The notes beneath the pieces are model-generated. The model saw nothing but the letters and a program-made list of their open reading frames with translations, made no database searches and had not been told where the DNA came from. From Oxytricha trifallax (Eukaryota > Ciliophora > Spirotrichea > Sporadotrichida > Oxytrichidae): 64,000 nucleotides of DNA. A program made the translations under genes and the position numbers. Below, one piece after another: positions 11,274 to 23,480 of this stretch (positions are counted from its first letter, which is position 1; the number at the start of each line of letters is the position of its first letter). The stretch covers positions 1 to 64,000 of the forward strand of contig ARYC01001928.1 in assembly GCA_000711775.1 (NCBI GenBank), read 5' to 3'.

Positions 11274-12217
11274 GCATCAGCTTACGAGCGAGTATCAAAA
11301 TGTGTGTTTAATGATTAAAATCTAATAAATTTAACATGTGATTGTTTATTTCTAAAATCAGATCATCAATCTTAGTCGTGACGTATACGTATCTGAGTGA
11401 GTTGACGTGGAAATTCCGTGACATGTTAGTCATGAAGTAGAAAACTCCAAAGAAACCATTTCCGCATTCACCTAGTTTTCCTCCTGAATCAAGATGTCGG
11501 CCAGTAATAACATGTAGACAGCTTTGGGATTCGAATATATAACACGGAATGGAGAAAAACGCAAACTGGTCCCACCGCTACTGGGAAATAAAATCCATGT
11601 CCTTTCGCTGTTGTGCTTCAGCACCCTAACCCGGTGTGGGAGAAAAATCCTTATCGTTGGCTTCAATAGTGTTCGTCTACTCACTTTTGAAGGCAGAGCG
11701 CATCTTCGTCCTGCTCCCTATTACCTAGGAAGCTGAACTCAAGCCAGGTGACTCATTAAATGCAGGGAAATCCTAGAACCACGCCTACTCAAGGAGTGAA
11801 TAGCTGTCAGATTGTACCCCGCCGACTGGTCCTTTATGCGTTGCGCCCAGCAACCCCCAACTTGCCCTCAGTTGGCCTGAGTATAATATTTAGCTCTATT
11901 TGAAAGTCCTAAGTGAGATTGGTACCTCACCTAGCAATTAACTTTATAATTTAATAAATGATGATTTATTATGGGACATTCGAGTGCGTAGAACAATAGT
12001 TGATAATTTTTCTTAATAGCAGACACCATTAAAAGAAATTGTATTGAAATTGAAATAGATTTTATTCATAAAAAATATACGATTTTCAAGGGCTTCAAGC
12101 TTTCATTATCTAAAAGAGCAATAATCCCCTAAGCTTCTAAGTTGTTGTACCGAAAAGCTAAGCTTAAAATTGAATGATCTGCGAAGTACCAGCCTTGAGT
12201 CTTTAGTCTGAGTGATT
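11253..12217. repeat. Leucine-rich coding repeat unit, copy 2, split by an insertion
   Basis: The outer parts, 11253-about 11297 and about 11945-12217, match 10230-10556 in order (shared TTTTAACCC, CCAGTTTGAGCA, CATTCGAGTGCG, TGATCTGCGAAGTAC). The ~640-bp GC-rich element lies between them. The minus-strand frame reads WYFADHSILSLAFRYNN, then SLKPLKIVYFL-TGA. The insertion therefore postdates the duplication of this unit. Confidence 0.55.
11297..11945 (-). mobile_element. 640-bp GC-rich interspersed element, copy A
   Basis: About 50% G+C in a 20-25% G+C setting. It matches 40431-41074 in opposite orientation over its whole length (shared GTGTTTAATGATTAA at one end, GCAATTAAC at the other, and GTCTACTCACTTTTGAAGGC-like core). 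No protein is conserved across copies: short ORFs on both strands are not in common frames. It interrupts the leucine-rich repeat unit. No terminal inverted repeats were seen. Possibly a non-autonomous retroposon; the family is not recognised. Confidence 0.6.
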
Positions 12218-13207
12218 TATGAAAATTATCTTCTTTAATTTGAATGTATTTACTTCATAAAAACAAATATTTGAAACAAATTTTATCTAGAATTTGACAG
12301 AGTCTGCGAAATCTAATAGTAAGAGCTTTTTATTAAAGATCATTTAATTTAATTTTTCTTTGCTTTTTCTTTTTGTGCACGAGAAGCTACTCAATTAAAT
12401 TAAAAAAGATAGTTTTATAATTTATTTTTAAATTAAAATTAAATTATTTATTTCTTTAATACTTCCACATATTTTTTCAGCATCTATATAACATGATAAT
12501 TAGCTAATTTATTCTTATAATATTTCATAGATTAACATTGAAAGATAAGCCAGCATGCAAGACCTTTTAAATTTCTACTTATTATTTCCTTCCCTTTGAC
12601 TTGCAAAGTGTTTTTAGATCTTTATCTATATAATTTATTGAGATTATCTATGATTGAAAGTTTAATATTAGTTAAAGTAATTGCTTAGAATTTTAGAAAA
12701 TAATATTAAAAGTTTTATCAATCATCTACATAAATGTGAAATTTTTCATTATAAAATTTACATCCAATAAAATAAAGGCAGAATCTATTTTTATACTACT
12801 ATTCATTTAATAAAATATTTCTTTTGCTTGAGCGAATGCTGGAAAAAGAAATAATTCCTATTGCTAGTTAATAATTTATAGCTGGTAGATTAATGCAAAA
12901 CACTATTATATCATTTTTAAATTTACCCGTGCAATTAATTAAAAAGAGTTACTTATATAAACTTAAGATGAATATAAATTAACATAAACATTGTCTGCAT
13001 AATAGAGAGTAAAGAAAAGTTAAACTTTATGTTTAAATCAATGAAGTTCAATACAATATAGTATCCTTTAAAGAGAGATAAATGAATTTATAAAATATTG
13101 TCTAATAAAAGCTTTGCTTGTTTCATAATATGAACAGATTTTAAAAGATCTACTTAAATATTGAGTTTATATTCACTTATTGATATTTTTAAAAGGACTT
13201 TGTCATA
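12218..13207. other. AT-rich tract, no gene seen
   Basis: About 80% A+T with short T and A runs. No frame combines good codon use with a plausible start. It may be intergenic DNA or IES. Confidence 0.4.
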
Positions 13208-13622
13208 ATGAAAATAGATCATTTAATTACAATTAGAAGGGCTGAGAGAGCAACCAGTATAATTTTCCAAGAGTAAGATATAATCTTGCCTTACTTATAA
13301 TGCTTGATCAATGTGAATGACAGTTTTTCGGTAAAATTAAACAATGGATTCATTTATCATAAAAATATTTCTTTTAAACAAGAAAACTTTCAATACACTA
13401 ATCAAAGTAGAACTATGAAAGCTCGATTGAGATGATTAATAAAAGTGAGTAATGCTAAAATTAAGAGAGAAAGTATTCTTTAAAACCATAGTTTATACGC
13501 TATATAGGTTTAAGTCGTAAAAGTGGCGACATTTTTATTGTAATAATTCAAAATCAAGAGTTAATATATTTTTCTTTTCCTCAATTAATCTTTTAAGATA
13601 CTTCTATCACTCTTTAAAATGA
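13208..13622 (+). CDS. Hypothetical gene in two blocks
   Basis: ATG 13208 starts MKIDHLITIRRAERATSIIF; the frame runs 75 codons to TGA 13433. A second frame (13450-13622) reads KLREKVFFKTIVYTLYRF and FKSQKWRHFYCNN to TGA 13620. A 3-bp ATG repeat (13415/13452, 37 bp) would join them in frame, but so short a repeat is weak support. The stop lies about 6 bp from the stop of the minus-strand ORF at 13629. Function unknown. Confidence 0.4.
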
Positions 13623-13628
13623 TTGGGG

Positions 13629-13928
13629 TCAAAATTTTTCAATAAAATCATTAAATTCCAAAATCGAGCATTAATTATAATCTTTTAATCTCTCAGATTA
13701 GCATTTAAATAAGTGTAAGTTGTGTTTGTTTTGAAAAATAGCTTTATGCAAAAGTAATTGCTTAAAAATAAATATTATAACAATAATGATGAGACCATAT
13801 TCTCGATGTCTTTCGTTTTGTGAATAAAATGAATTCCTAATTTTCAAACTCAATGATAAAAGATCAAACTTGAAGGCTTTTGGTTATCTTCTTTAAATTT
13901 AAACCTTTTGAATCAATGTGCTAATCAT
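13629..13928 (-). CDS. Hypothetical protein, 99 aa, one membrane segment
   Basis: From ATG 13928 to TGA 13629 the frame is open for 99 codons. A hydrophobic run GLIIIVIIFIFKQLLL lies mid-protein after a polar stretch (NSFYSQNERHRE), suggesting one transmembrane helix; the end reads LKDYNQCSILEFNDFIEKF. It is convergent with the 13208 gene. No IES is needed to read it. No family recognised. Confidence 0.4.
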
Positions 13929-13929
13929 A

Positions 13930-15300
13930 GAACGCTTATACAGTCATTATTTCTATTAAGTTTCAAAAATATTAATTAGACATCCCTTTTTTTTATAGAT
14001 TATGGATGTGTAGTATGTCAAAGTGTGAGGCTATCTGATTACATCATCTTTCGGGCATAAACCTAAGTATTAATTTTCCAAAAAGCATTAAATTTAAATT
14101 AAATTAAACTCATTTGTGTAAATTGATTATAATAGGGTTTAAAATAATTTTCTTTAATAGTTTTTCTTATAAAACATTTTAATCATGATATTTTAATTAC
14201 TTTTATTTCTCTGTTATTAATTTATATTAGTTTCTAATTTCTCTTTATCTCTGTTTCCTTTATTCTTTTTTTATTAATACAGTAATAAATAATATATGAA
14301 ATACTAAATCTCACTCTCATTAGTTTGATTTACATTCATTTAAAATTTTTTTCTTCTGTGTAAATATTATCTATTCTTTTATTTAACTAATATTAAGAAT
14401 AAAATTAAGAAATAAATATCATATAAGTTTTAATTTTTTATTCATAATTTTAATAACTGTCTACTTTAATAAAACAGTTACTCAAGTTCTTCTAGTAATC
14501 AAAAATATTAAATTCTCATTAAAAGCATTATAAACCAGGAAATTTCTTTTCGATTTACTTATTGAAATTGTTTTATTTGGAATTTTTTATTTTATCCTGG
14601 AAAAACTTACCAAAATGAAACAGTATTTTCTCATAAAATTTTACTCTTATTTTATTAGCAAAATTTTTAAATATCTTGAGATTTATAAAGATTTCATTAT
14701 AACAATTTCCTTTAACAAATTGTGAAAGTTCTAGGAAACTTTTATATTATAATCTTATTTTTTAAAATGTGAATGCAAGATAGATATATATATATGTAAA
14801 TTATTACATAACATGTCACACTATAAGCGTTTCCTTTAATTAGCTTAAAATAAATTTTGGGGTAGTTTAGCACCAATATTATTGTACTGATTATTATCTT
14901 AAATAAATATTATTGATTTATAATTAGAAAGTTTCATATTTTTGATATAATAATAATTTTGTAAATTCCACATTTAATACTAAAGATAAATGAATAGAAA
15001 AGAATATATATAGCAAATTTAAGCCATCAAGAAAGAATTTTTAGCAAGTCAGTATTTATAGACTTTAGATTATCATAATTCATAAGAGGAAGTAAAATAT
15101 GCAATTATAAAAAATAAATATTTAATCATAAACTCAGAATATGTATACTAAGTAAATAACAGAGGAAAGTTTATCTGAAAATAGAATCATCACACGATTG
15201 TCTAAGCACAATTTCAACTTACGAGAAGTTAATTCTTAAATTATTTCTTTAACTTATAAACATTAAGAAAGAATTCAACACATAATTTTCTTGTCTTGAC
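13930..15300. other. AT-rich tract with one dispersed repeat copy
   Basis: Mostly 80% or more A+T. The only structure seen is one copy of a dispersed short repeat at about 14020-14100, related to 3215-3290 and 26880-26965. No convincing coding segment. Confidence 0.35.
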
Positions 15301-15341
15301 ATTAACTAGCATAGATAAAATTCTTAAAAAACAAAACGACT

Positions 15342-16536
15342 ATGCAAGTCTGGATTTAGATATTGATCGAAATACTTGGACTTATTTTTTCAATAGAAAA
15401 AGAATCGTATAAAACCCTTGAAAAATTTATTAAAACAACAGATAATTAAAAAGTTTATCGACAAATCCCTTAATACTTCTTCTCATTTCTAAGTGGATAC
15501 TATACTTAATAATCTTTCAAAGTTAAGTAATATCATAAATAATTTTAAAACGCAATCAAATTACCGAAACGTAGATATAAGGAGTATTTTGTTGAAAAAA
15601 GTAATCAAGAAGACAACTTCTACTACAGCCCAGTATCAGGCATGCATTTTAATTACCCCAGAAAAAAGCTTTTATATCTCAGATCTCATTTCTCCGAATG
15701 TATAAATTTGAAGAATAAGAAAAATAAAATAGAAAAACTTGTTGTAGTATTTTAACTCAAAATTGTGTATTAAAAGAGAGATTAATAATATAGATATATT
15801 GAATAAAAAGAATCAAACACATAATTGAGAGTAATTTAATAACTATATTATTATAAAAAATTGTTGTACAATCACAATCGTCTGATAGTTAAATTGATAT
15901 GCTAACAGCATTATGGTTTATCTGATTGTCAATCAATCTTTATAATGAAATTAATGGTTCTCTCATGCCATTACAGCAACTTATGGTAAAGTGGAGGAAA
16001 GTCTAAAGTAGTTACGAATGCCATACTAAAGATGATGAACAATCTAAACTATTAAAGAAAACAAATAATAGCTGATAATATTTTAATATTATTATGGCTT
16101 AGATGCACTTTATATTACATCAAAAGGAAACATTATGTTTTATAGAAAAAGGTATAACAAAATTAACTAAATAAATATGAAAATCTCTATGCTGAGAGAG
16201 TTAATTGTTGTTCATTCATCCAAAATTAAGTTACAAAATTATATATTAATAATTTATATAATAGTTTTTAGTAGTGCTTTAAAATTGTAAAGCGATGATG
16301 GAGAAAGTTTTTGTTTAAAAAGAGAACACATAGAAATAGTTTAGGGATTTATATTGGTATGGATGGAGGTATGCTCAATTAGTTGTTTTTCGATATCTAT
16401 TTCCATATGATTAAAAAGAATCTTATTTACAACTGTGCTTAGTCAAATATTTAATTTACAAAATTAATCGTTGGAATCACAGCTAATGAGCAAGCAGATT
16501 CAACATTTCATAAGATGATAACTCTTACTTAAACTT
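15342..16536 (+). CDS. Long hypothetical ORF, possibly a split gene
   Basis: From ATG 15342 one frame is open for 318 codons to TGA 16296, and the same frame stays open for 79 more codons to 16536 (WRKFLFKKRTHRNSLGIY, then FTKLIVGITANEQADSTF). The part at 15570-15690 reads EYFVEKSNQEDNFYYSPV and MHFNYPRKKLLYLRSHF, with Cys, His, Pro and Trp use that looks real. A tandem GATGAT at the TGA would be bridged by loss of 3 bp. A second frame overlaps at 15366-15710. No domain recognised. Confidence 0.4.
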
Positions 16537-16707
16537 GATTGTGATCTCTTTAAATGACTAAAAAAATACATAATCCTTGAGATCAGACCAAGCTCAATAA
16601 ATATCATAATTATATTCAAGAAGTAGGACTAAATTAAAGAAATAAATTTACAGTTAAAGAAAAAGATTTTTCACCTAATTCAAGTTTAAATATGATATAG
16701 TAACTAA

Positions 16708-17020
16708 TCAACAATAGTGAATTGAGAAAAGAATAAACTAGAGGATTAAATGAGGAAGAAAGTAGATAAAAAGAAACAAAATATATAATAAAAAAAATTT
16801 TATAGAAAACTGAATCTTCTGATTTGAAAGTTCTTGGCGGTTCATATTCCCAGAGACCTCAATGTGGATACTTACTATGTTTATAGTAAAATGTGCTTTT
16901 AAGAATTGTAAAGATTGGGGAAAGTAGTTTTTACCTATATATGTAAACTGATGTACATCAGTCAATTCAAACCAAACTTTAATCAACCAACTAGTGCTTC
17001 TAACAGAACGATTTTAAATA
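16708..17020 (-). CDS. Hypothetical protein, about 100 aa, C-terminal hydrophobic
   Basis: The frame reads RSVRSTSWLIKVWFELTDVH at the N side, IGKNYFPQSLQFLKAHFTI, then a hydrophobic stretch FFLLYILFLFIYFLPHLIL, ending at TGA 16708. The start is unclear. About 50 bp near 16850 in this frame match the terminal inverted repeat of the 57.8-62.5 kb element, so part of the ORF may be derived from that element. Confidence 0.35.
16830..16875. repeat. Remnant of the terminal repeat of the 57.8-kb element
   Basis: GGCGGTTCATATTCCCAGAG followed by ACCTCAATGTGGAT resembles the right end of the element at 62470-62498 (CCCAGAGACCTCAATGTGAT). The neighbouring sequence is not recognisably the element, so only a tip or a solo end is present. 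Confidence 0.45.
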
Positions 17021-18128
17021 AATAAAACAAAAATAACTACCTAAAGATTATTCTATTCAACTAATATGGATTTAAAAATTAAAATCAAATTTCATTTATA
17101 ATATGCTTTAAATATATTAAATGATATAATACAATTTTATATATTTATAGATATTATTGATTATGAATATTCTTGTCACTTGGAGGAATTTAATCATTTT
17201 TAAATTAATTAATGAATTTTAGGATAACTTTGATTTTATCAAATCTGAATGTAAAAAATGACGATTACAAATATTGATTTATATATGAATAAAAATATTA
17301 TATCTACCTCTCTACCGTAAATAATCTAAAAGGTAATTAAAGAAGCTGTTATTTAAAAATATCAATTGAAAAATAGAAATAAATCAATATAACAAGAATA
17401 ATTAATTTCAAATCTACACCTTAGTATTGCAATAATTATTTTTACTTTTATTGATTCTCCTCATTGCTTAGCCCTCATTATTGCATAATTACCAATTCTT
17501 TCACATTTAAGTTAATTACGAAGGCTTCATTGCATAACATAATTTATCAATGATTTGTTAAAATTATTTATTTACTGCAAATTATTAATGAAGTTGCAAC
17601 TCTGATAAATTCATACAAAAAACACTAGAATATTGCTAGTTTTAATATTGCAATAGTATTAATATTTGAGCAGGTCATTTAGAAAGCCATAAGCCAAGTT
17701 TAATGTATAATTATTATTCAAAGATTATATTGTATTTTTCTGACTATCAATAATAAGAAGTTAGAGCAAATTTATCTATCTAAATGAAGGTTAGAAATTA
17801 TTTTAATAGATATAAAATATGCATATGCAATGAAGATAAATTTGTGACTTTTAAACAGTTTATATACAGATTCAAATACATAGCTTTCAATAATTTATTC
17901 AAATACTATTCTTATCAGTATAATATCATATTTGTGAAAGATTAACCAGATATCTTGGAATTTAAATCAATTTAATGCAGTTAAAACAATTAAAAGTAAA
18001 TGACTTATTAATATACCATTAAAGATTATAAATTAAATGATTAAAATTATATCTTTACAAATACTGAAAAATTAAATTGATAAAAATAAACTATATTTTT
18101 ATGAGCATATCCATTAATTTGAATAAGA
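17021..18128. other. AT-rich tract, no gene seen
   Basis: Long A/T runs with no coding-like island on either strand; probably intergenic. Confidence 0.35.
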
Positions 18129-19233
18129 ATGAAGACTTTGGAATATAGATTTCACCGCTTTCAAAGGTCATAATTGACGATATAATTTAGTGTTTTTTAT
18201 CAACAATATTATCGTTCATTTTTTATTGATACATTACTTGCTTTGCCTTCTTTTTATTTATTGAATCAGTGCATTAAATAGCAGGAGTCACTGCCTCTTT
18301 TCAATCTTTTAGAGGAAACTTGATTGCAGACTATTCTTTCTAACTTTAACGAGTATCTGGGGTCATCGATCTGGTAATCAATATATCATCAGAGACTTGC
18401 ATTTATCATTATAATTAAAATAATAATTATTATATTGCGAAATTATTTATTATTATAAGCATATTTTAAAGGGCACAATCAAAAATATATAAATAATTTA
18501 TTTATTTACTTGATACTAGAATACTAATACAGAAATATAATCAGTGAATCATATATCATCTACAATTAATCTACAGGCAATAATAATATGTGTTTCTGAG
18601 TTTATCTCTACTCATTGGCAATTTCAATTCAACAACGGATGGGCAAATCCCAGAAATCAAGCAGAAAGCGAAGACATTATAATGATAATTCATTTAGTTT
18701 TGAAGATGTCATAGCAGTATGGATAGTATTTATCGAATATAAATTCAATATTATGTTATTTGAATGAATGTAGTCCTCAGATAGTTTAGTTTCTTTTCAA
18801 TTTGCGTGGTTCAATTCAGGGGAAAAGGAAGTGGCATCAATTTCAAGTATTTAAATGCCTCTGAGTGTCAAGCATGATACGCACTCGTTGGCTGTCTTCA
18901 TTCGCTGTATTTTATTTTGGAGTAATTAAATTAATCAGCAGGATAACATCCATAGGTCGGAGTATTAATAAACTAGCTAACTTAACCTCTATTCATTGTT
19001 TAATTCTTTTTAATAAATCAATTATAAAATTGCATTCAGCTATATTCAGTTTGTAAGGAGCAGAATAGAGCATAAGTCAAGGTTATACTAATAAAGGGAA
19101 GCAATAAAAGCAAATCAAGACTTCAGCTTCCTTTGATTTAGTCACTCTTTCTTCTTTGGTTTCATCTTAGTTCTCTTTGTCTCACATTAGATTCTTTCTC
19201 TATGCAGAAAGAAGATTTAGATATTACTGTTGA
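18129..19233 (+). CDS. Split germline gene, unknown product
   Basis: ATG 18129 begins MKTLEYRFHRFQRSQ; the frame continues LLALPSFYLLNQCIKQQESL to a TGA at 18321. An ACT repeat 12 bp apart would remove this stop and join LLEET to ILSNFNEYLGSSIW. A second frame (18513-18864) reads HWQFQFNNGWANPRNQAESE to TGA 18862, and the same frame is open on to TGA 19231 with MIRTRWLSSFAVFYFG and SINKLANLTSIHCLILF. GC is about 36% against 20% outside. Leucine spacing late in the protein is LRR-like. The exact joins are not established. Confidence 0.5.
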
Positions 19234-19322
19234 CTGTATTACTTTATACTCACATAAAAATTAATGATAGATGTTTATTATGATATATATAATATATATA
19301 TATATATAAAGTATTTCAATTT

Positions 19323-19715
19323 TCAAAGTTTATAAAATAACCAATATAGCATGTGAAAAACTTAAACAAAATTGTTGCTTTATTAAAATTTGAATGATTT
19401 AATTATTTTTTTAAATAAGTTTTGCTCTATTTTTAAAGCATCTTAGCTTAGCGCTAAAGTCTATGCAATATTTATAGCCGTGTAGATAATCTTGTAGATA
19501 TTGAGAGCAAAGGAACCTGATGGGCTAATTGCGGATGCTTGGAGGACTATTTTACATATTGAAGCGATGTTGTCAATGAGAGTTTCTTGTTTTGAATCAG
19601 AAATTCCATAATTGCTGGAAGCATTCAAAAAATAAACACTATGAAAAAGATGAAACAAAGCAGTAACTTCTTTGAATTATATTATGAGAGAACATAAATA
19701 ATTGTTTTAATGCAT
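19323..19715 (-). CDS. Hypothetical protein, 130 aa
   Basis: ATG 19715 to TGA 19323 gives 130 codons without interruption, using TAA and TAG as Gln. The central part is clearly coding-like: YFLNASSNYGISDSKQETL, IASICKIVLQASAISPSGSF, then ALNIYKIIYTAINIAQTLAL and a Lys-rich tail. GC is about 38% in the middle against 20% in the flanks. Helical and possibly all-alpha. It is convergent with the gene ending at 19233. Family unknown. Confidence 0.55.
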
Positions 19716-19811
19716 TAACAAGCAAGTTTAAGATTTTAAAGATAATTGTATTTTAATCAAGGATAACAATTTCTAAATGACTCAAAGAAAAGCATAATGC
19801 GATATAAATGA

Positions 19812-20135
19812 TTCAAACATATTATTAAACATATTGTTTTTTAATATTAAAATCTTAAATTCAATAACATCGTGACAAGAAAATTTGGAGAAATAGGATT
19901 AATAAAAGCTCCAAAATTTATCTTTATATTGAATCAGATTGTGGATAAATCTTTAAATCCTCAATTTGCAATATTTAATAAGTGGGAAAGAATGTTGTTT
20001 TAAAAAAGTTAAATTCAATCTATTTGTAATTAATAAAAGAGTTTTTATCTTTTATTTAGATAAATAGTTAAAGGCAATTATTACACTTTAGCACAAATAT
20101 CACACATATCTTTTTTCTTTTCATTTAAAAAATGA
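19812..20135 (+). CDS. Possible coding segment
   Basis: Two overlapping plus-strand frames stay open. One reads IVTRKFGEIGLIKAPKFIFI and LNPQFAIFNKWERMLFQ; the other starts with ATG (MIQTYYQTYCFLILK). They cannot both be real, and nothing in the sequence decides between them. It lies upstream of, and is divergent from, the 19715 start. Confidence 0.25.
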
Positions 20136-23100
20136 TAATTCAATGAGGTTTCATTCAAGCATTGTCAAATGATTTAAGAGCTTTCTTGTCTGGTTTTTGA
20201 TTTTTTAAATCCTTAAATATCTTTAGTTTATACTTATATTTTAAAGTTATTTTAATCCAGGATAATTTATACTGAGATCAGCGCTTTGTTCTTTACTAGC
20301 TTTCTACTTAATTTTTATCCACAAATACTCATTAAAAATTGATTTTGAGGCGCTATATAATTCTTAAAGATATTAGTCTTATTCTTTATAGTATTTTTAA
20401 TTCCTAAATTTGTTTAATTCATGCTTTTAAAGTGCATTAATTTAGACTGAAGCAAAAGAAAAGTTTTAGTCGTCGCGGCTTTCAATGATTATAAGAATAG
20501 AATAAATTAATTTCTAATTAAGTGAAAAAATTCATTTTATTATTGATGCTATTATTGCCTTGTAATAAAGTTCCGATATTATAATCAAATTGATATAATT
20601 TATAACCTGAAAATGATAAATATATATAAATTAATAATCAATATCTGTTATTTCTTAATATTTTATTATATTTCTTAACCAATCACATTTTATGAATTAT
20701 CTTCAAATTAATATAATTTTTTATTTAATATAAATATTATTTTTAAGTATATATTCATCCCTCCCTACTTTTATTATATATATTTTAATCACTTGTGAAA
20801 AGTTCACTGGAATTAAATTAAAATATCTATATTTTTTTATTAATATAATTTGATAATTGCTATTAATAGGTTAATTAAATGCATTTCTTATGTTTTATAA
20901 TTTACCAATAATAAATTAGTATTATTAAATGCAGGTACTTAATAAATGAATATATATATATATATATATATATATAGATCTAGAATTACGAATTAGTTTT
21001 AAATATATAGGATTAAACCATTATAGCATAAGTTATTCCATTCCATTTAATTTAATTTGGTTTATTCAATAATATTAATAAACTCAAAATAATTCATTTA
21101 AACTATAATTTTTAAGCATACTTTAGTTTGTTATGATTGATTATCTGGAAATGTAAGTTTGGTTTACCATAATTTTTGAAATTAAAAAATCAATTGTAGA
21201 GAAAATTAATATAATTCGGTAATTGATAATCTCTGGGACTTATTGTGTTGAATTATATATCATATTTGATACAATTATTCTATAAATAAGAATATAATTT
21301 ATTATAAAAATTATATTATTATAATTATTATTCAGGATTAGATGATCATAGAAAACATTATTAAATTTCATATTATATGGAAAATTAAAAAAATCTTCAA
21401 ACTGATGTGGTAATAATATTTAAAGTCGAATTTATACTGTATTGACCTTTCATATAGGGAGTCTATTTGAAACTTGAGCTTTAAATATTTTTACTTAATT
21501 TTTGTTTTAATTTGATCTCTAAATTTTTCACAACCCAACAACCATCAATAATATAAAACACAATTGCTATTACTACTAACATCCAACTATCTTCTCCATA
21601 ACTACTCTATCGCCAAAGTTTTAATAGTTAACTAAAATAAATATAAATTTAATATTATTATTTTAACTTCCTCAACTCAATTATACTGGAGGAGAAAGTT
21701 TTATATAAAGATTAAATCCTTTAAATGACTTTAAATATTATGAATTTCAAAGTTTCGCACTACAAAGTATGTAATAAAGGGAAGTTCAGATTATTTAATG
21801 AAGTATTTGCTACTTTCAAATGAGATAAAACTCGGCATAAATAATCGAAAGAATAATTTAACTATCTTGATGATATTTAAAATTCATTAAAAAAAGTATA
21901 CTTAATAAAATTTAAATTTCCAAAACAATTTAAATAAAAAAACATCAAAAAGTAATTTAATTCGATAAGAAAATGTTTTAAATTAATTAGTAATAAAATT
22001 TGAATATAGTTAGATAACTTATAAATTTAATTGTATTTATTTTTAGCAGTTTAAGTTAATTTAATTGTTTAAAATAATCATATAAGTATCATTGTATGTT
22101 TATATTTCCTGTATAGTGTAAGTAAATATTTTAAATCCATAACTTTTTTATAAATATAATTTAGTATAACTTTTAAACATAAAAATACAGTTAGTTGCTT
22201 AAAAGATGCATATTTGTAATTATAGTTTACATTTTTATATCTCAACACAAGTTCATTTAATTATAAATTTCAGAAATGTGGTCTGAGAATAATCTAATTT
22301 CAAGCATTTAATATTTAATATTTCAGTAATTTATCAATTTAATCGTGTAACTTTATTGAATAACCTAGCATTTAGTTTTCAAGATGCAATTACTCGATAA
22401 AACCTTTTTAAGTCACTTATTCTACAATAGCAAAAATATAAGATTATGTTTAAGACTCCACAAGCCAGTAGAATTTCAAATAAAATCAACTCATACCCAA
22501 ATATGATGCTAATCATAAAAGTTACCTTAATCCCTTGGTTAAGCTATTGAATTATAATTAATACTTAATAAAATTCATCCTTTTGCTAATCTTGACTGTT
22601 TTAACTCATCACTATGAGAAGTTTATCGTTACCTTTATTTGTCAACAAATAGTAGGACATCAAGCATCTAAAAGTTCTTGCTTACAAAAGCAAGAAATCT
22701 AAAAAAACATTAGAAAAAATAAGCAAGTAAATTCACTGAATTTTAACATTTTAATTTATTAATATCGTTCGAAGTTAAATTAAATTATTAAATGTTGAAA
22801 TTTAGAGATAACTTGCAGCACAATTTTTTCACTGACTCTCTCAATTTTAAATTTGAGCTTGTTTTGCCAGCTTAATGACAAGAAAAGATATCTTCACAAG
22901 TATTTATGATTATATAAATAGCAATTCTAATTTTTTAGAGACAATTTAATGAATAAAATTAATTTCAAATGTAAATTTTATTAAAATATTTTTTTTAGAA
23001 TAAAAACGAGATATTTATTATTTTCAAGATTTTAACGGGAATCTTTAATTGCTATAGTTTTCCCTATAAATATATAAATAGCTTGCTATTCATTATAAAA

Positions 23101-23200
23101 AAAATAATCAATTTATCTAACTGTTAGTGAAATCAATTTTTTTTAGCATACATTTTTTGTAATTTTAAAAGTGTTTTTTATATTTTTTAATATTAATTTA
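20136..23200. other. AT-rich tract with TA microsatellite, no gene seen
   Basis: About 80% A+T or more, with a (TA)n run at about 20950-20976 and many A/T homopolymers. No GC-richer island. Likely germline-limited intergenic DNA. Confidence 0.4.
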
Positions 23201-23219
23201 AATATTGGGTACTGGCTTC

Positions 23220-23480
23220 ACAGGTGACGTCAAGAAGTCTCAAGGTGATCTCATGACTTACCATAACCTGACATTGTAATATAAATGACGCAATTATAAT
23301 AATAATTAATTCACTTCATGGTCTCAAGGACCTATAAGCAATAACTAATGTTAAGAAACAAGTCCTTTCGTGATTTCTTTTTAAGAGGCTTTCTATCTTC
23401 AATTTCTTCTTTTCTTCAGGTTATTAAGTTGTCTGAATCTCTTTCCTTTTTTGTTTCTATGGTATATCTTTCCTAGTTTT
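23220..23480 (-). CDS. Possible basic coding segment
   Basis: On the minus strand about 23330-23470 reads KTRKDIPQKQKRKEIQTTQQ, then EEKKKLKIESLLKRNHERT, to a TGA near 23316. The island is GC-richer than its surroundings. The short inverted words GGTCTCAAGGACC and AGTCTCAAGGTGA nearby suggest an element edge, but no partner end was found. Confidence 0.3.

Noticed and set aside
11472-11736. Two 70-aa ORFs on opposite strands in the GC-rich element
   Set aside because: Neither frame is kept in copy B at 40431-41074, so they are probably chance ORFs.
20948-20980. (TA)n tract as a telomere or origin signal
   Set aside because: An ordinary dinucleotide microsatellite; no C4A4 repeat is nearby.
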